Positions 25,012 through 36,784 of a stretch of DNA of 64,000 nt are shown one piece after another. The notes beneath the pieces were generated by a model that worked only from the letters and a program-made list of their open reading frames with translations, was not told the DNA's origin and searched no databases. Source of the stretch: Paraphysomonas bandaiensis (Eukaryota > Chrysophyceae); contig CBFFRP010000297.1 of assembly GCA_965644295.1 (NCBI GenBank), positions 930,001 to 994,000 of the forward strand, in the 5' to 3' direction. The first letter of the stretch is position 1. Each line of letters begins with the position of its first letter. A program made the translations under genes and the position numbers.

Positions 25012-25550
25012 CCCATTCCGAGGGCATGAGGACATGGCCAAAAAGTCGAGGTAATACCAAAACCTGGTAAAGCAATTTCACCAGGTTTCATATCTAAGTA
25101 TTGCGTTATTATTTTACTGTAATTTGTATCTGAGAGAATAAAGATAAAGAAAAAGTCGCAAGTATAGTTGTTATTAGCAGTATTTATTGCGTTACAAGTT
25201 GGCCCTGCTATAAAACTGAAGTAATATTTTATGGAAGAAATATTGCTGTAAAATTGAAGTAATATGGAAGAAATTAGTAAAAAGTATTATAAATAATACT
25301 TTTCATACTGTTATTATCTTCATAGTTATTTATTGTGCATAGTTATACCCTTTTCCAACCATCATCAAAAATTTCACCAAGGTTTACATCAAAAACCAGG
25401 TTTTGGTATTACCTCGACTTTAAGTGTAGGCTCGCTGGTACACCACATATAATATCAAGCTTTTGCGCTGATTCTACCACCCGTCTACCCGAGTACCAAC
25501 GTAACTGACCGCATAGATCACGCGCAGATTCTGTTTCCGCCCCACATTGG
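25012..25550. repeat. Partial copy of the CCCATTCCGAGGGC-ended element
   Basis: From 25012 (cccattccgagggcatg) this block matches, in inverted orientation, the right part of the element at 30333-30842: 'gtaggctcgctggtacacca', 'ccgcatagatcacg' and others. It is interrupted by the MITE at 25043-25420. The opposite end was not found. The short block 24711-24755 (gtcatgcatagctatgagaa) also matches 30646-30695, in direct orientation, so the pieces were rearranged. Confidence 0.7.
25043..25420. mobile_element. MITE with perfect 26-bp inverted ends
   Basis: The ends are exact inverted repeats of 26 bp starting AAGTCGAGGTAATACC; the interior is AT-rich and non-coding. It is inserted in a repeat whose uninserted copy survives near 30830 (reading ggccaaagtgtagg on the opposite strand). 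Comparison of the two shows a clean insertion with at most a 2-nt target duplication (AA). The transposase family cannot be named from this. Confidence 0.85.
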
Positions 25551-25859
25551 CTTTCGCGTCGACTCGCTAAAACATATGTGTGTTAACTACCCTCAAACCT
25601 CTATCTCACTTTTCGAAATCACAAGAAAAGGTTACGAGAGCAACAACACTTCCAATTTGGAGTGCAGCCATCTTCAATATAGAACAGGAAAAATTCCTGC
25701 CGCAGGGCGAAAGATTCTGGACAAGGACCATCACCAAATCGCAACTATAGAAATTGTGTTTAGTGCGCAATATCACTGCTTTCTGGAACCTATTGCGCCT
25801 TTGAGGTTGCAATTGTACGCCTTCTCCAATCACTTTTCGAAACTTCCTCTCTACAAACG

Positions 25860-28800
25860 TGATCGCGGTAAACACAGAAAACAGTGGCTCCTCCTCTTAC
25901 ATATAAGACTAGACGTGACGAGAAGGATTGCACCCAGTGCGTCACACGTGGGATTGGCTTCGCTTCCTCAGCAACTACATAAGCTGCGACGTCGCCCCAG
26001 GGTGGCAACAGCCGCTCCCCCTCACATCTCCTTCATAACCCACTTCACACACTCGCTCATCACATCTCGCACACATAACAATACCTCACCCCACCGTCAT
26101 CGAACCACAGCGTCGACGTCTCCGCCAGATATTTCTGCGCCCCAGGCCCTAATTGCAAACTGCGTCTCCTCGAGACGATCCAGAACCTAGGTCTACGTCT
26201 CAACCCCGGCATCACCGGGTTGTCATTCAAAATCCCGTTACCCCTCGCAATCCTGCAAAACCCTACCCCTAAGGGCTAAACGAGCATTGACCTCGAAGGA
26301 TTTCTGTCCACGGATACCTCTCCATATACATTCAAAGAGTGGAAGTAGTCGCACCATATACTGTTTGCGATGACGCACACAAACAACTTTCGTAGCGTTA
26401 ATATATAGTAGTATACTAGTGTTTGTACTTGTTAGTTTATGGTAGGTATATATATATCTACCTTTGAATAGTCTGTTCATCTGCTAAGCTGGTGCTGACT
26501 CTTCAATGCCTATTTTTACTAATAAACAGACATTATATATACCTAAGAAATACGCCATCTACGATTCTAACAGGCACAGCAATAAGTCTATATGTTACTG
26601 TATTTCACTATTGTATTAATCACCAATGGTGTCTTATTATAAATCCTTCAACTACAGCATTCAATTGCTCAGCCAATAGAAAACTTAATATTTATCACGC
26701 ACAGAACCGATAATGATCTATGGCGCTCATTCTATATAAGAGGTAGGATGAATGCCATCTAGCTCCATGAGGAGCAAGATTACCGGAGGGGATCCACTTC
26801 CTATTATTGTAGTGAGAAATGAGCTACATAGTTTATGACCAAAAGCATAGACGAAAGGCAACTGGAGCGATCTGAATTAAAAATATTTTTGAATTTGTTT
26901 TGGAGATTAATTAACAGGAAGAAGTAGATGAGAAAACTATTATGGTACAAACATAATAACTATTATAGTACAAACATAATAGGAGCCTTCGTAGGCATAA
27001 ATAAGGTACAACACAACAATTGTAGTACGCACAACGAACAAATTACTGATAATAGATGACCATCTGCATACATTGAAAATTCACATCAACAGGTTAGATC
27101 CAAGAATAGCAAATACAGTACAGCGCACAGCACTCAACCACAGCTTCCTGAAAGGGAAGCGAAAGTCACAACCAAGTGCGCGCGCAGAAAAAACAAGGAA
27201 AATATAGAACAGCGATACAGTAGATATGTGCTGAAAGTTTCGACAATACTGGCAAACTGCAAATCATTTTACGACATGAGATATTATCGCGGTGGTGTTC
27301 CAGCTATAGAGTACGATTCAAACTCTGATTTAAGACACCAATACTTCAGATGGAACTTGAAATGTCATTTTCAAGGGGCGATCCTCGCACTTCATAACGT
27401 TTAAGTACTCTTGAAACTCAGCTCTGTGTGATACTTTACCCTTCAGACCTTTCTTAGACCCAATGGCAAGTACTATGTCACCAGCTCTCACACCACCAAC
27501 TTCCGCCTGCATATCGGGCAATACCGTTCCCACATGGATACATTTGGTACCCATATCGTACCGGAAAGTCATCCCCAAATGTCCCGAAGTAAAAGAAACA
27601 CTATGAGTACCATCCTCATTCACCGAAATACAGATATTATCTAATTCTGACTTCAATACATCCATTTCAGAATCAGAATTGTCAGAGATTGATCGCAGAC
27701 TCTCAGGCATGTCCGCATTCACGGCCCGCCTATCAGCTTTCGACGAAATCTTCCCTTCCAATCGATGTATAGCTTTCTTTCCAATTGCAGTCGACATCAC
27801 TGTCTTAAGACTCGGCGGAATTTTTCCGTTACGTCTTCGCTGAATATCCATTTCGGAGCCTAGATAAAAATTAAGCAAATACATGTAAATTGTGTGAGTA
27901 GAACACCTGTGGACTGAATAGTAACACTCACACCACCTCTAACGCCCTGAAACCACGGCAATCCATTTTCATCAAAACAAATATTGCTATTAGCTTCTAC
28001 CCGGCCAAATCGTACCTCGCCGCATTTCAATGGTAAATTAGGCCGCTTTAGTCTCACCTTTCCTTTTTCATTGACATACACATCAAAAGTTGAATCACAA
28101 TTCTGTAGGAGTGTTACATAGTCTTTTGGGTTATCCAACACTACAGATGCTTTTCCAACCTGATGCAACACGAAGACAAAAAGAATTCAAATCCATAGGG
28201 TTTTTGAAACGCAAGCATCAATTGCCTACCATGACTACTGGGACATAATAGTCACCAGATGTAGGATCCACGTCATCCTCCATGATATCGGGGAGAATTG
28301 AATACACAACAACGCCGCTTAGCTGATGTCTTTTAAAAGTAGCACTGGCCGAAAGTAAAGGACCAATTCCATCTCCATATATGCCAAAAACCCTCCCTGT
28401 ATAATAACTAAAACGACTACACTATATATAATGATAGTGTCCATGATACTAATTTCTACATGGCATAGAGAACAAAATTTGTTCGACATGAGTACATTGA
28501 GTTTAATACCTGGTGTACACCAACTCTGCATATTCTCTCTACATCTCGGACGAATGCTCATGTATTGTGCGCGATCACCACCCCGACGAGGCCGTTTACT
28601 TGAAGTTTCATTAGAGGGTTCGCCTTCGACTCCGGCCAGTCTCTCCTCAAAATTATCCAATCTTTTGCCATGTTCATCAACCGTTTGTTGAATACTTTCC
28701 ATTCGATTTGTAGTTTCTACGACACATTATCAACAAATCCAGAATCAACCTATACAAAAACACTTACTCAATGACATCATTGCGACCCAAGCGTCACTGA

Positions 28801-29690
28801 TTGAAGTTAAGGGTTTTATTTTTTTTGCGTCCTTCATAATGCTTCGAAAGTAATTTTCCAAGTCCTTGTAATTTTCGTCTGAAAAATCTTCAGTCCAAAA
28901 ATACTTCATGGCCTGCATAATTTTGTCGACTCGACCACTCTCTGAGATGCTTTGTCTGAAACGGCCGTTCGAAGAAGGAGAAAGATGAAACCAGGGAAAT
29001 ATAGCAAAGCACTCAATATGTCCTTCTTTAACAATGTATCGGCTCTTATCACTGTAACAAGGAAGGGTAAAAAGATCTTCCTTCAGTTTGTTTAGGTCAT
29101 CACAGTCCTTGAACTTGTTGTAAGGTGGAGTGTTTTTTCGTGTTTTAAGTTTCTCCATTGCCTTTTGTATTGCCTCATCGATATGAGGAGCAGACTTTGT
29201 ATCACTTCCTTCACTTACTGTTTGTGTATCATTCAATGAAGAAATCATTACACTGGTGTTATCGTCAGCACCGTCATGAGGGTCTTCATCGTCACCTGAC
29301 ATAACACGATCTGCAACTGAACCAGGAGATAGAGCGCCAATATCGAAATCAAGAAGGTCCATATCCATACCACACACTTCATCAGGGCATGCAATATCAT
29401 CCATACCGCCCGTTTCATCGTTATTATCACTGCAATCGCTGATTCTAAATGCTTATAGTCAGATGACAGATAGTCGGATGGTTGTCTGTGTATACCTCGC
29501 AAAATCCTCTACAAATTCAGCCATTAATTCGTCCGTATCGGTAGAGATGTCGTCACTCATGTCTGCAGAGTAGTTCGTTGTTGATATCTCCCTATCTCAG
29601 AATAATCAGATACTATACTATACCATACTATACTATAGTGCTGTGTCGTATAGTTAGATCTAGCTATGAGACACACACCGCAGCACATAC
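25860..29690 (-). repeat. Inverted duplication, arm A (intact)
   Basis: This arm is the reverse complement of much of 36655-39990. It contains the intact PDZ gene, its promoter with 'tatactataccatactata', a 3' region, and a C-rich block (25930-26270). Markers shared with arm B include 'cgcaaacagtatRgtgcRa' (26355) and 'gagctagatggcat' (26755). The centre of symmetry is near 33 kb. Confidence 0.85.
27330..29560 (-). CDS. Six-exon gene for a 627-aa protein with C-terminal PDZ domain
   Basis: The exons 29560-29496, 29429-28768, 28716-28510, 28396-28230, 28159-27907 and 27859-27330 keep phase throughout and give 627 aa, starting MSDDISTDTDELMAEF. The first 110 residues are acidic. Residues about 105-240 (PPYNKFKDCDDLNKLKEDL, CFAIFPWFHLSPSSNGRF) form a probable folded domain I cannot name. 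A short coiled coil lies near 245-275 (MESIQQTVDEHGKRLDNFE). The last exon holds a PDZ domain at about 535-620: GHLGMTF carboxylate-binding-like loop, VLPDMQAEVGGVRAGDIVLAI and a closing strand. PDZ domains bind C-terminal peptides of partner proteins. The gene is intact here and broken in arm B. I cannot say whether it is an ordinary host gene or cargo of a repeat. Confidence 0.82.
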
Positions 29691-29849
29691 AACCAGCACA
29701 TAGCACTGGAAGCTACTGTATGTATGTATGTAAGCGTGTAGTATGTATGTGTGTATCCTGTAAAAGGATCGTAATTGGACAAAGTTTGGCAAAAAATGAA
29801 TCTATGTCCGTTTTATGCAGCACTTGGAATTCCTACACACATTCATGTA

Positions 29850-29980
29850 GGATTTATCGGGAATAAATTGAAGCAAAAATCTTCTATATTACTAAAGTAC
29901 AACTACGGCTGGAATACACATAATTGTTATCTCAATATTAGAGGCATCTTTGAACAAAAATATACAAAGGATGCCGACAC
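29850..29980. repeat. Dispersed MITE-like repeat, copy 2
   Basis: Same family as 3401-3541, same orientation: 'cggctggaatacacataatt', 'ctcaatattagaggcatctt', ending 'atgccgacac'. It sits just outside arm A and mirrors copy 3 outside arm B, so it may be part of the original duplicated segment. Confidence 0.7.
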
Positions 29981-29985
29981 CTACA

Positions 29986-30332
29986 CGTATATAAAAATGG
30001 GGTTTTTATGGAACTAAAAACTAAAGGGGGCCAGAATTTCGTGGGTGAGAATATGTCAACCAGACCAAAAAAAATTAGGATTTTTCGTTTTTTAAGAATA
30101 TACAGCTAACAACTTGGGATTTTTGGCTTGGTTGACTATTTCCCAGAGGCGATTTTGTTGAAAAAATCCTGATTTTAGGGAGTGAGGACATTGTTAGCAG
30201 TTTGGGTCCTGTCCTCATCATAGTATGCATATCCTCTACACTCTATACTGTATCTTAAACGATTACCATACACATGTATAAAGAAACTCATGCTATGCAT
30301 TCCTAGTATCATACAACTCGAAAATCCATGCC
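29986..30332. other. Gene-free interval
   Basis: AT-rich sequence with runs such as 'ccaaaaaaaattaggatttt'; no ORF or RNA gene recognised. Confidence 0.4.
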
Positions 30333-30842
30333 CCATTCCGAGAGCGTGTCCTAGGAAAGTGCAAGTGTTGATGAAACTAAGTAACGACTAGATTGTTTAT
30401 AAAATCTCAGCGTATTCTCTGTATGTCGGCGCCAAGCAAGCTCTAGCCGGATCTACATTATACTTGCTTAGCCGATATAGGACTACGAGTAACCTCGCGC
30501 ATTCTACGGGAGGAGGGCGCTCGGATAATGACTTGATAGGCCAATAATGAGTCATGCATGGTCACAACAAGCTTCGTAATTTTTATTAGGTGTTGGGAAG
30601 TTAAACATGGCTCTACTAGAATTTGTGAGAATTACATAATATATAAGTCATGCATAGCTATGAGAAATCCCACGTCATCCTAGCGAAGGTTAACACTGGT
30701 GGGGCGGCAACAGAATATGCCCGTGATCTATGCGGTCAGCTACGTTGGTACGGGTAGGCGGGCGGTAGAATTAGCGCAAACGCTTGATGTTATATGTGGT
30801 GTACCAGCGAGCCTACACTTTGGCCACGCCCTCGGAATGGGG
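30333..30842. mobile_element. 510-bp non-autonomous element with 18-bp inverted ends
   Basis: The left end CCCCATTCCGAGAGCGTG and the right end CACGCCCTCGGAATGGGG are inverted repeats with one mismatch. The interior is non-coding and includes 'gtcatgcatagctatgagaa'. A related partial copy is at 25012-25550. No clear target duplication is visible, so the superfamily is unresolved. Confidence 0.7.
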
Positions 30843-32038
30843 CCGTATCTATTTTAAATATAACTTGTCACTCCCCCGTACAAAAGTTTCCGGGAAGTTT
30901 AAACGTTTACTGGTATAAATTTCTAAATTCTGTTAACACATTTGGCTTTAATGAATGGGCCTATAGTAGATAATCAACTATATTTACTTTGTATTTATTT
31001 TCTGTAGAACAATTAAAATGGAGTAATAATAATTATTCTCGGTTCTAAATTCGTAGTAGATATGCTATTACTTGCATGAACTGATATTATTGCGTGCACA
31101 AGAATATATCTTTACTACCGTGTGCGATATATCAGATAACACACGATCTAAACCTATTCTGCTCTCTTCAGTAAAGATATAAAGATTCACTTATCATGAC
31201 ATGATACACGAATTATAACTATTTAGTTTTCTTCAGTAAAAACACAGACACAAAGATTGATCACTACTACTAGCAATGGCATAAAGTTCACCACCTGTGC
31301 ATAAAGCTACGGTTTTTTTATTGTACCCCATATATATGGTGTGTTTGGTATATTTGCTGTCATTTAAATCCACAGCAACTTTATATGAGGGGTGTCAATA
31401 TTTGCAATACCCAATTCCATATCTATTTCCATGTATATCCATAATCCATCCATATAAATATCTATGTTCAAAAACAATTCCATATCCATGTATGTATGAT
31501 CATATCCATGTATATCTATATATTTGTTCATAAGTGGTCCAATCGAACAAATCAATCGTCCAAACGACAATCAACAACCTAAAAGTGACAACCGGTGGGG
31601 TGAATCATTGCCCAGTTGAACCAGTGGGCATATATTGTCAGAAACACTACCAAACTGTGAGTAATCTTTAAGGTAAATCGTTTGTTTATGATGAACCACA
31701 TGTCCATATACAAAAAACAGCAGATTTTGATGATAGATTTCATGATTTTCAGAAATTGATTCTGTATCTCATGGGTTTTCTAGATTTTAGTGTGAATTAT
31801 TAGGATTTTCAGTAGTAGATTTTGTATATGGGTCAATGAAGTACAGAGTATGTACAGCAGGTAAAGTGCCGCATGGAGATAACTTCGCGGCTCTCTAGCA
31901 GCATCAGCATCATGCATGATGTCCATCTAGATGCTACACAGCAGCATGTATATACATATACACACACTCCTCCATCTCATAATCATCTGCTGTATATACA
32001 CTCTATCAGCCTCATATACACTATGAATCAGTGTTGAT
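30843..32038. other. Gene-free interval upstream of the ankyrin-type gene
   Basis: AT-rich, with degenerate 'catatccatgtatatcc' simple repeats at 31420-31530. No coding frame stands out. Confidence 0.45.
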
Positions 32039-33316
32039 ATGTTGAATGTATCTGTCCTTAACGATGATGTGTTGCGTCTCATCGTCTCTATGATCCCACA
32101 CGCAGCTCTTCTTCCTGTGGTCATGACTAGTAAGAGACTTCACGATACAGTCTACACTGATAAGAGCAGAGAGAGACTTGAGTCACATGCATCTCACTAC
32201 TGTATGACCAACTCAATGGTCTCATGGGCTCTGGCTATGGGCTGCCCACACACACTGCTAATGAATACATGTGCACTATACGGCAGACTACAGCAAATGA
32301 TACACATATACACACATATATATACACATCCACTGGACCCTGTATACCAATGGGCTAAGAAATTGACTTGCCATGCTGCTATGGGTGGACACTTGGATGT
32401 TCTGAAGTGGCTTCGTTCACAGGACCCTCCATGCCCATGGAATGAAGATTGTTGCTGGGCAGCTGCAGAGGGTGGACACTTGGATGTTCTGAAGTGGCTT
32501 CGTTCACAGGACCCTCCATGCCCATGGAATGCCCGGATATGCTTGGCTGCCGCAAAGGGTGGGCACTTGGATGTTCTGAAATGGCTTCGTTCACAGGACC
32601 CGCCATGTCCATGGAATGCTCGGACATTTTTGGCAGCTTCAGAGGGTGGACACTTGGATGTTCTGAAGTGGCTTCGTTCACAAGACCCACCATGTTCATG
32701 GAATGAAGATAGTTACAGCGCGGCTGCAGAGGGTGGACACTTGGATGTTCTGAAGTGGCTTCGTTCACAGGACCCTCCATGCCCATGGAATGCCCGGATA
32801 TGCTTGGCTGCCGCAAAGGGTGGACACTTGGATGTTCTGAAGTGGCTTCGTTCACAGGACCCTCCATGTCCATGGAATGCACGGACATGTTTGGAAGCTT
32901 CAGAGGGTGGACACTTGGATGTTCTGAAGTGGCTTCGTTCACAAGACCCACCATGTCCATGGAATGAAGATAGTTACAGCGCGGCTGCAGAGGGTGGACA
33001 CTTGGATGTTCTGAAGTGGCTTCGTTCACAGGACCCTCCATGCCCATGGAATGGAGATTGTTGCAGCGCGGCTGCAAAGGGTGGACACTTGGATGTTCTG
33101 AAGTGGCTTCGTTCACAGGACCCTCCATGCCCATGGAATGGAGATTGTTGCAGTGCTGCTGCAAAGGGCGGGCACTTGGATGTTCTGAAGTGGCTTCGTT
33201 CACAGGATCCGCCATGCCCATGGTATGTTGATTGTTGCAGGGCTGCTGCAGAGGGTGGACACTTGGATGTTCTGAAGTGGCTTCGTTCACAGGGCCCCTC
33301 CATGCCCGTAGAATGA
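32039..33316 (+). CDS. F-box-like / ankyrin-type 29-aa repeat protein
   Basis: A single exon codes 425 aa. Residues 5-40 (LNDDVLRLIVSMIPHAAL, VVMTSKRLHDTV) resemble an F-box, which would link to SCF ubiquitin ligases. Residues about 120-410 are ten nearly identical 29-residue units, GGHLDVLKWLRSQDPPCPWN followed by a nine-residue variable tail ending AA(A/S)(E/K), plus a broken eleventh. This is the ankyrin-type 'HLxVLKWLR...CPW' unit common in amoebal giant viruses and in brown-algal and oomycete genomes. The 87-bp units are almost identical in DNA, so the array is young or homogenised. The last unit has a one-base insertion (agggcccctcc against aggaccctcc) that ends the protein at SMPVE. 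Because 87 is divisible by 3, long antisense frames arise as artefacts. Confidence 0.85.
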   Translation: MLNVSVLNDDVLRLIVSMIPHAALLPVVMTSKRLHDTVYTDKSRERLESHASHYCMTNSMVSWALAMGCPHTLLMNTCALYGRLQQMIHIYTHIYTHPLDPVYQWAKKLTCHAAMGGHLDVLKWLRSQDPPCPWNEDCCWAAAEGGHLDVLKWLRSQDPPCPWNARICLAAAKGGHLDVLKWLRSQDPPCPWNARTFLAASEGGHLDVLKWLRSQDPPCSWNEDSYSAAAEGGHLDVLKWLRSQDPPCPWNARICLAAAKGGHLDVLKWLRSQDPPCPWNARTCLEASEGGHLDVLKWLRSQDPPCPWNEDSYSAAAEGGHLDVLKWLRSQDPPCPWNGDCCSAAAKGGHLDVLKWLRSQDPPCPWNGDCCSAAAKGGHLDVLKWLRSQDPPCPWYVDCCRAAAEGGHLDVLKWLRSQGPSMPVE

Positions 33317-34488
33317 ATGGGCTTGCTACTAATGTTGTCCCAGATGATTTATGCAGCTGATGTAGCTGGGAGGTGTTCATGTTCGTATGGAGGCAAGAAT
33401 CATTATAATCTCATGGTTTTCACGTGTATTGGGTAAACCATAGGCCATAGTCTTAGTTTGAGCCCTATCATTATATTGTCCTTATATTGAACCATATGCA
33501 ATAAACTTTTATAATATCCATGTATGATGTTAAATATTGATAACAAAACTATATTTAATTGGTCAAATTCACAGAGTGTTGCTCACTGCTCACGGTTTGT
33601 ATTGTATATATTGATTACCTGCTGGTCCATACAAGAAATGGGAACATCGAATTTTCTTTTATAATTCTATAACTCTTCGTTTTATCTATTAAGATTCTGT
33701 GATTTTAACACGACTTAGCCCATTAAATAGTGAACATTTCTTTATATTGCACTCTATGGTGACGATATCTGTGTCGCGAGATATGTGCATTGAAATATCA
33801 AGAGTGCTGTTTTTTAAGCAAGAAATCAGCTAGTTGATGAACTTTGAACGTCATACATGAAGATTATATTAAGCGTTAACTGATACAATCCTAATAAGCA
33901 TAGCACTATAGAGTATAGAGCATGCTGTTGGCTATCTGAATATATCCTCAGTTACTCTCATGGGTTCTTATTACTTCAGAAGTGGTCCCTTTATGAAACA
34001 CACTATATTTCGGCATATTTTTACCGTTTGGCCGCTATCGCCATTCAAGCCATATTGACATATAACACCCATGTCCATAAAGCAACTACATTGATATACC
34101 ATCTATGCATGTACTCTCTCTGCCAAAACTACATGTTAATGGGACACATGGAAGCATAAAGAATTCTTGCAACTTTACTCTGCAGAATGAGAAATCTCTC
34201 GACGAAACAAGTTTATTAGCCTGCTGTATATGCACACATCACATGTCTCATTTTGATTAGGTGACTACTACACCTTTTTACCATCATGTATATGAAGTAG
34301 ACATACAGAGATACATATAAACAGGTTCATTATAGATTATAGAGTATCTCGTAACACAACTTCTTTTGTAGCTGTACTTATAAACCACACTGGACTCCAA
34401 CACTATGGTCTACTACATTGTACAATGACTCAGCCATGTTGAGTAATAGTAACTTAAGTTACGCACATACACACACAACATGTGTTTG
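33317..34488. other. Gene-free interval
   Basis: AT-rich 3' flank of the ankyrin-type gene; no exon, repeat or RNA gene recognised. Confidence 0.4.
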
Positions 34489-34617
34489 CTATGGATAGTA
34501 GTCCAAGTAAGATACGTATGTGTTGTATTCTGTGAAAGGAGTCGTGACAGGTCTTGCCATAAAGTGAGGTCCCTCCTCATCAGCGATAAACCCATTGATG
34601 GCCTTCAGGAAAGTAAA
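34489..34617 (-). CDS. Probable terminal exon of a small unrecognised gene
   Basis: After a TTTCTAG acceptor the - strand stays open for 42 codons and ends at TAG (34489-34491). The peptide has ordinary protein composition: FLKAINGFIADEEGPHF and TTPFTEYNTYVSYLDYYP. An upstream piece at about 34685-34750 (NTHYTLHLTRQGMSEHHW) may be another exon, and an ATG followed by a good donor (ATGGTCAGTGTAAGTAG) lies at about 34862. I could not join all pieces in phase with certainty and do not recognise the product. Confidence 0.35.
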   Translation of the reverse strand, partial: FTFLKAINGFIADEEGPHFMARPVTTPFTEYNTYVSYLDYYP

Positions 34618-35164
34618 CTAGAAACACAGCTGTGTGCGCTATCTTGAGAGCTTGAATGCAATGTGCTTGAACTGCCACTAACTTTCTACTTCCACCAGTG
34701 ATGCTCAGACATCCCTTGTCGAGTCAGATGTAGTGTGTAATGTGTGTTACCTGTAATCAATTATGTTACATGGATGAATGCGAACACCTAGTCAAATTCG
34801 TCATTGTTGAACTCAAGTTTACAACTTAGTTCTGACGAGGAGCTACTTACACTGACCATTATGTTGAATAGACAAGATGCATCCTAACAGCTTCGCGGTT
34901 TGAGTATCAAAAATACTGATTATTAAATTAAAGTAAAAGAAAATAGAATGCTGTGGTGAACGTGTGATATCAAAAACTTTCGTCATGATCAGATACTTCT
35001 TTAAAAACATGTGATTGCCATGTCTGTGTGTGATATCAAAAAAGTTTTCGTCATAATCATATATCCTCATAAAAAACATGTGACAACAGAGCACAGCATT
35101 TAATAAACTTGGAAATCCTATCAAAATTTGACGTCGCTGAGCGAGTACATCTTAATAGACTTAA

Positions 35165-35746
35165 TTATTCTGAGCTACTGTCAGAATCGATGGCAGCCAA
35201 CTCAAACGTGTCGTTGAAGCTGAAATCATCACTAAGTTGTCGGCTGGGACGGCAAGATGAGCGCCTCGGATTTATTTCAGGTTTTACCTGAATAATGAGA
35301 ACATTAAGCTGCATACGCAAAAGCGCTCCTGTTCTATAAACTGTATTAGTGATATATGTAACTCTGTGTATAGGGCGTTACCTTGTTTCTACCGAACAGA
35401 AAGGTGGGCAATACCCATCGCGTATATCCCAGGCAGACGACAGAAACGACTCAAAACATGCTACATCTGGGTTGGATTTGAGAAACATTCCAAGCTGCAT
35501 TCCTCTTGTAGAGTATGGCGAGCCTAATAATGCATCGCCCTCCGGTGTAGAGTACACAATCACTCCATTTATTCCTGCTAGGGCGACGAGAATACCACGG
35601 AAACATACCCTCACCGCAGGGGCATATTCACTGGAATTATTTAATAACAGACCACTAAGGTCGTTCGATGCGGATTGTATAGTTTGTTCTTTGGCCATTG
35701 GAGACTTCATTATCACGAACATTTCAGACGGAAAAAGGGCAACCAT
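35165..35746 (-). CDS. Small two-exon protein, possibly roadblock/longin-like
   Basis: Exons 35746-35382 and 35333-35165 join in phase (donor AAGGTAACG, acceptor TTTATAG) to give 177 aa starting MVALFPSEMFVIMKS. The middle reads FRGILVALAGINGVIVYSTPEGDALLGSPY, a helix followed by a beta hairpin that resembles the start of roadblock/LC7-type domains. TRTGALLRMQLNVLIIQ would be a later strand. The C-terminus is polar and acidic (DDFSFNDTFELAAIDSDSSSE). The family assignment is a guess from secondary-structure pattern; the gene call rests on the long open frame, clean splice sites and protein-like composition. Confidence 0.55.
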
Positions 35747-36453
35747 GGTGTTTAAATAAGGGCGATCTTGGCAATCACATATCACATCAACTCAGTGCTT
35801 TCTAAACAGACAGCATCATATTAGACTTTGAAGTCGAATACAGTATGGAAACAGATATAGAATATTTATGTAATGCTTTAAGTTCTTTGTAATTGTGTGT
35901 TGTATGATATAATGATGCATTGTGTGTTGCAACACAGCAGTGCAGTGCATACAGCAAGCAGGCAGGAGTAGGTTGCAGTATCTTTTCTTGTGGTTGGTTT
36001 CATTCACTGAAATTTCTTGATAAAAATTTGGTTGGTTTTATAGAAGTGTATACCGGTATACAATGATGTAGTCACAGAGCCAGTGATATAGACATACTGC
36101 TGCTGGTACTGCTGTATGTTGGTCACCAAAAAACAGCATACATCTAAAAAGCCTGAATTTCTGTATAGCCCTCATATATAGAGTGTACAGCAGATATCTA
36201 TACACATATAGAGCGTATACAGCAGTACAATATTTTTTCACAAATGTCGAAAAAAGGTCGATTTTTTGGTCGGATTGACATATTCCAACAAACTGTGGGA
36301 ATAAGTCGATCCAGCAAAACAATCCAGGCTTTTTTGATGCATGTTGTTTTTTGACGAATATATTTCAGAGAAATAACGAATAAAGGTCGATTTTTTTGCT
36401 GGATCGACTTTGCCAAAAATTGTCCTATATTTTCGTTCTGTGTATATCCACTC
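35747..36453. other. Gene-free interval with short repeats
   Basis: Contains at least two copies of 'aaaggtcgattttttKg' followed by the phrase tcgga/tcgac ttg (36250 and 36383), and 'gattgacatattcc', a motif also seen near 44620 beside MITE copy 5. No gene seen. Confidence 0.4.
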
Positions 36454-36603
36454 GTATCGGCGTCCTCTGTATATTTCTGCTGAAAGATGCCTCTAATATT
36501 GAGACAACAATTATCTGTATTTCCGCCGTAGTTGTAATACAGTAATATAGAAGATTTTTACATCAATATATTCCCGAAAAAATAAGATGCTGACTGCCAA
36601 TAC
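36454..36603. repeat. Dispersed MITE-like repeat, copy 3
   Basis: Reverse orientation relative to copy 1. It begins GTATCGGCGTCCTCTGTATA and ends GCTGACTGCCAATAC, so both short inverted ends are visible. It is the best-preserved copy together with 41032-41180. Confidence 0.8.
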
Positions 36604-36784
36604 GCTGTACATACATACAGCGTGACCTTGATAAGCAACATGCATTGGAGTGGTGTTTCTTACTGTGTGTGTGTCTCATAGCTAGATATAACTATACGAC
36701 ACAGCACTATAGTATAGTATGGTATAGTATAGTATCTGATTATTCTGAGATAGGGAGATATCAACAACGAACTACTCTGCAGAC

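Noticed and set aside
25576-26190. 204-aa ORF at the edge of arm A
   Set aside because: Runs across the repeat border, low-complexity in its second half, and not preserved as an ORF in arm B.
32379-33380. 333-aa antisense ORF across the ankyrin-type gene
   Set aside because: An 87-bp unit keeps every frame periodic, so one antisense frame stays open by chance. The sense strand encodes the recognisable repeat.
35575-35608. Intron (GTATGT...GCAG) within the 35165-35746 gene
   Set aside because: Removing it (34 nt) breaks the reading frame and creates an early stop, while reading through stays open and protein-like.
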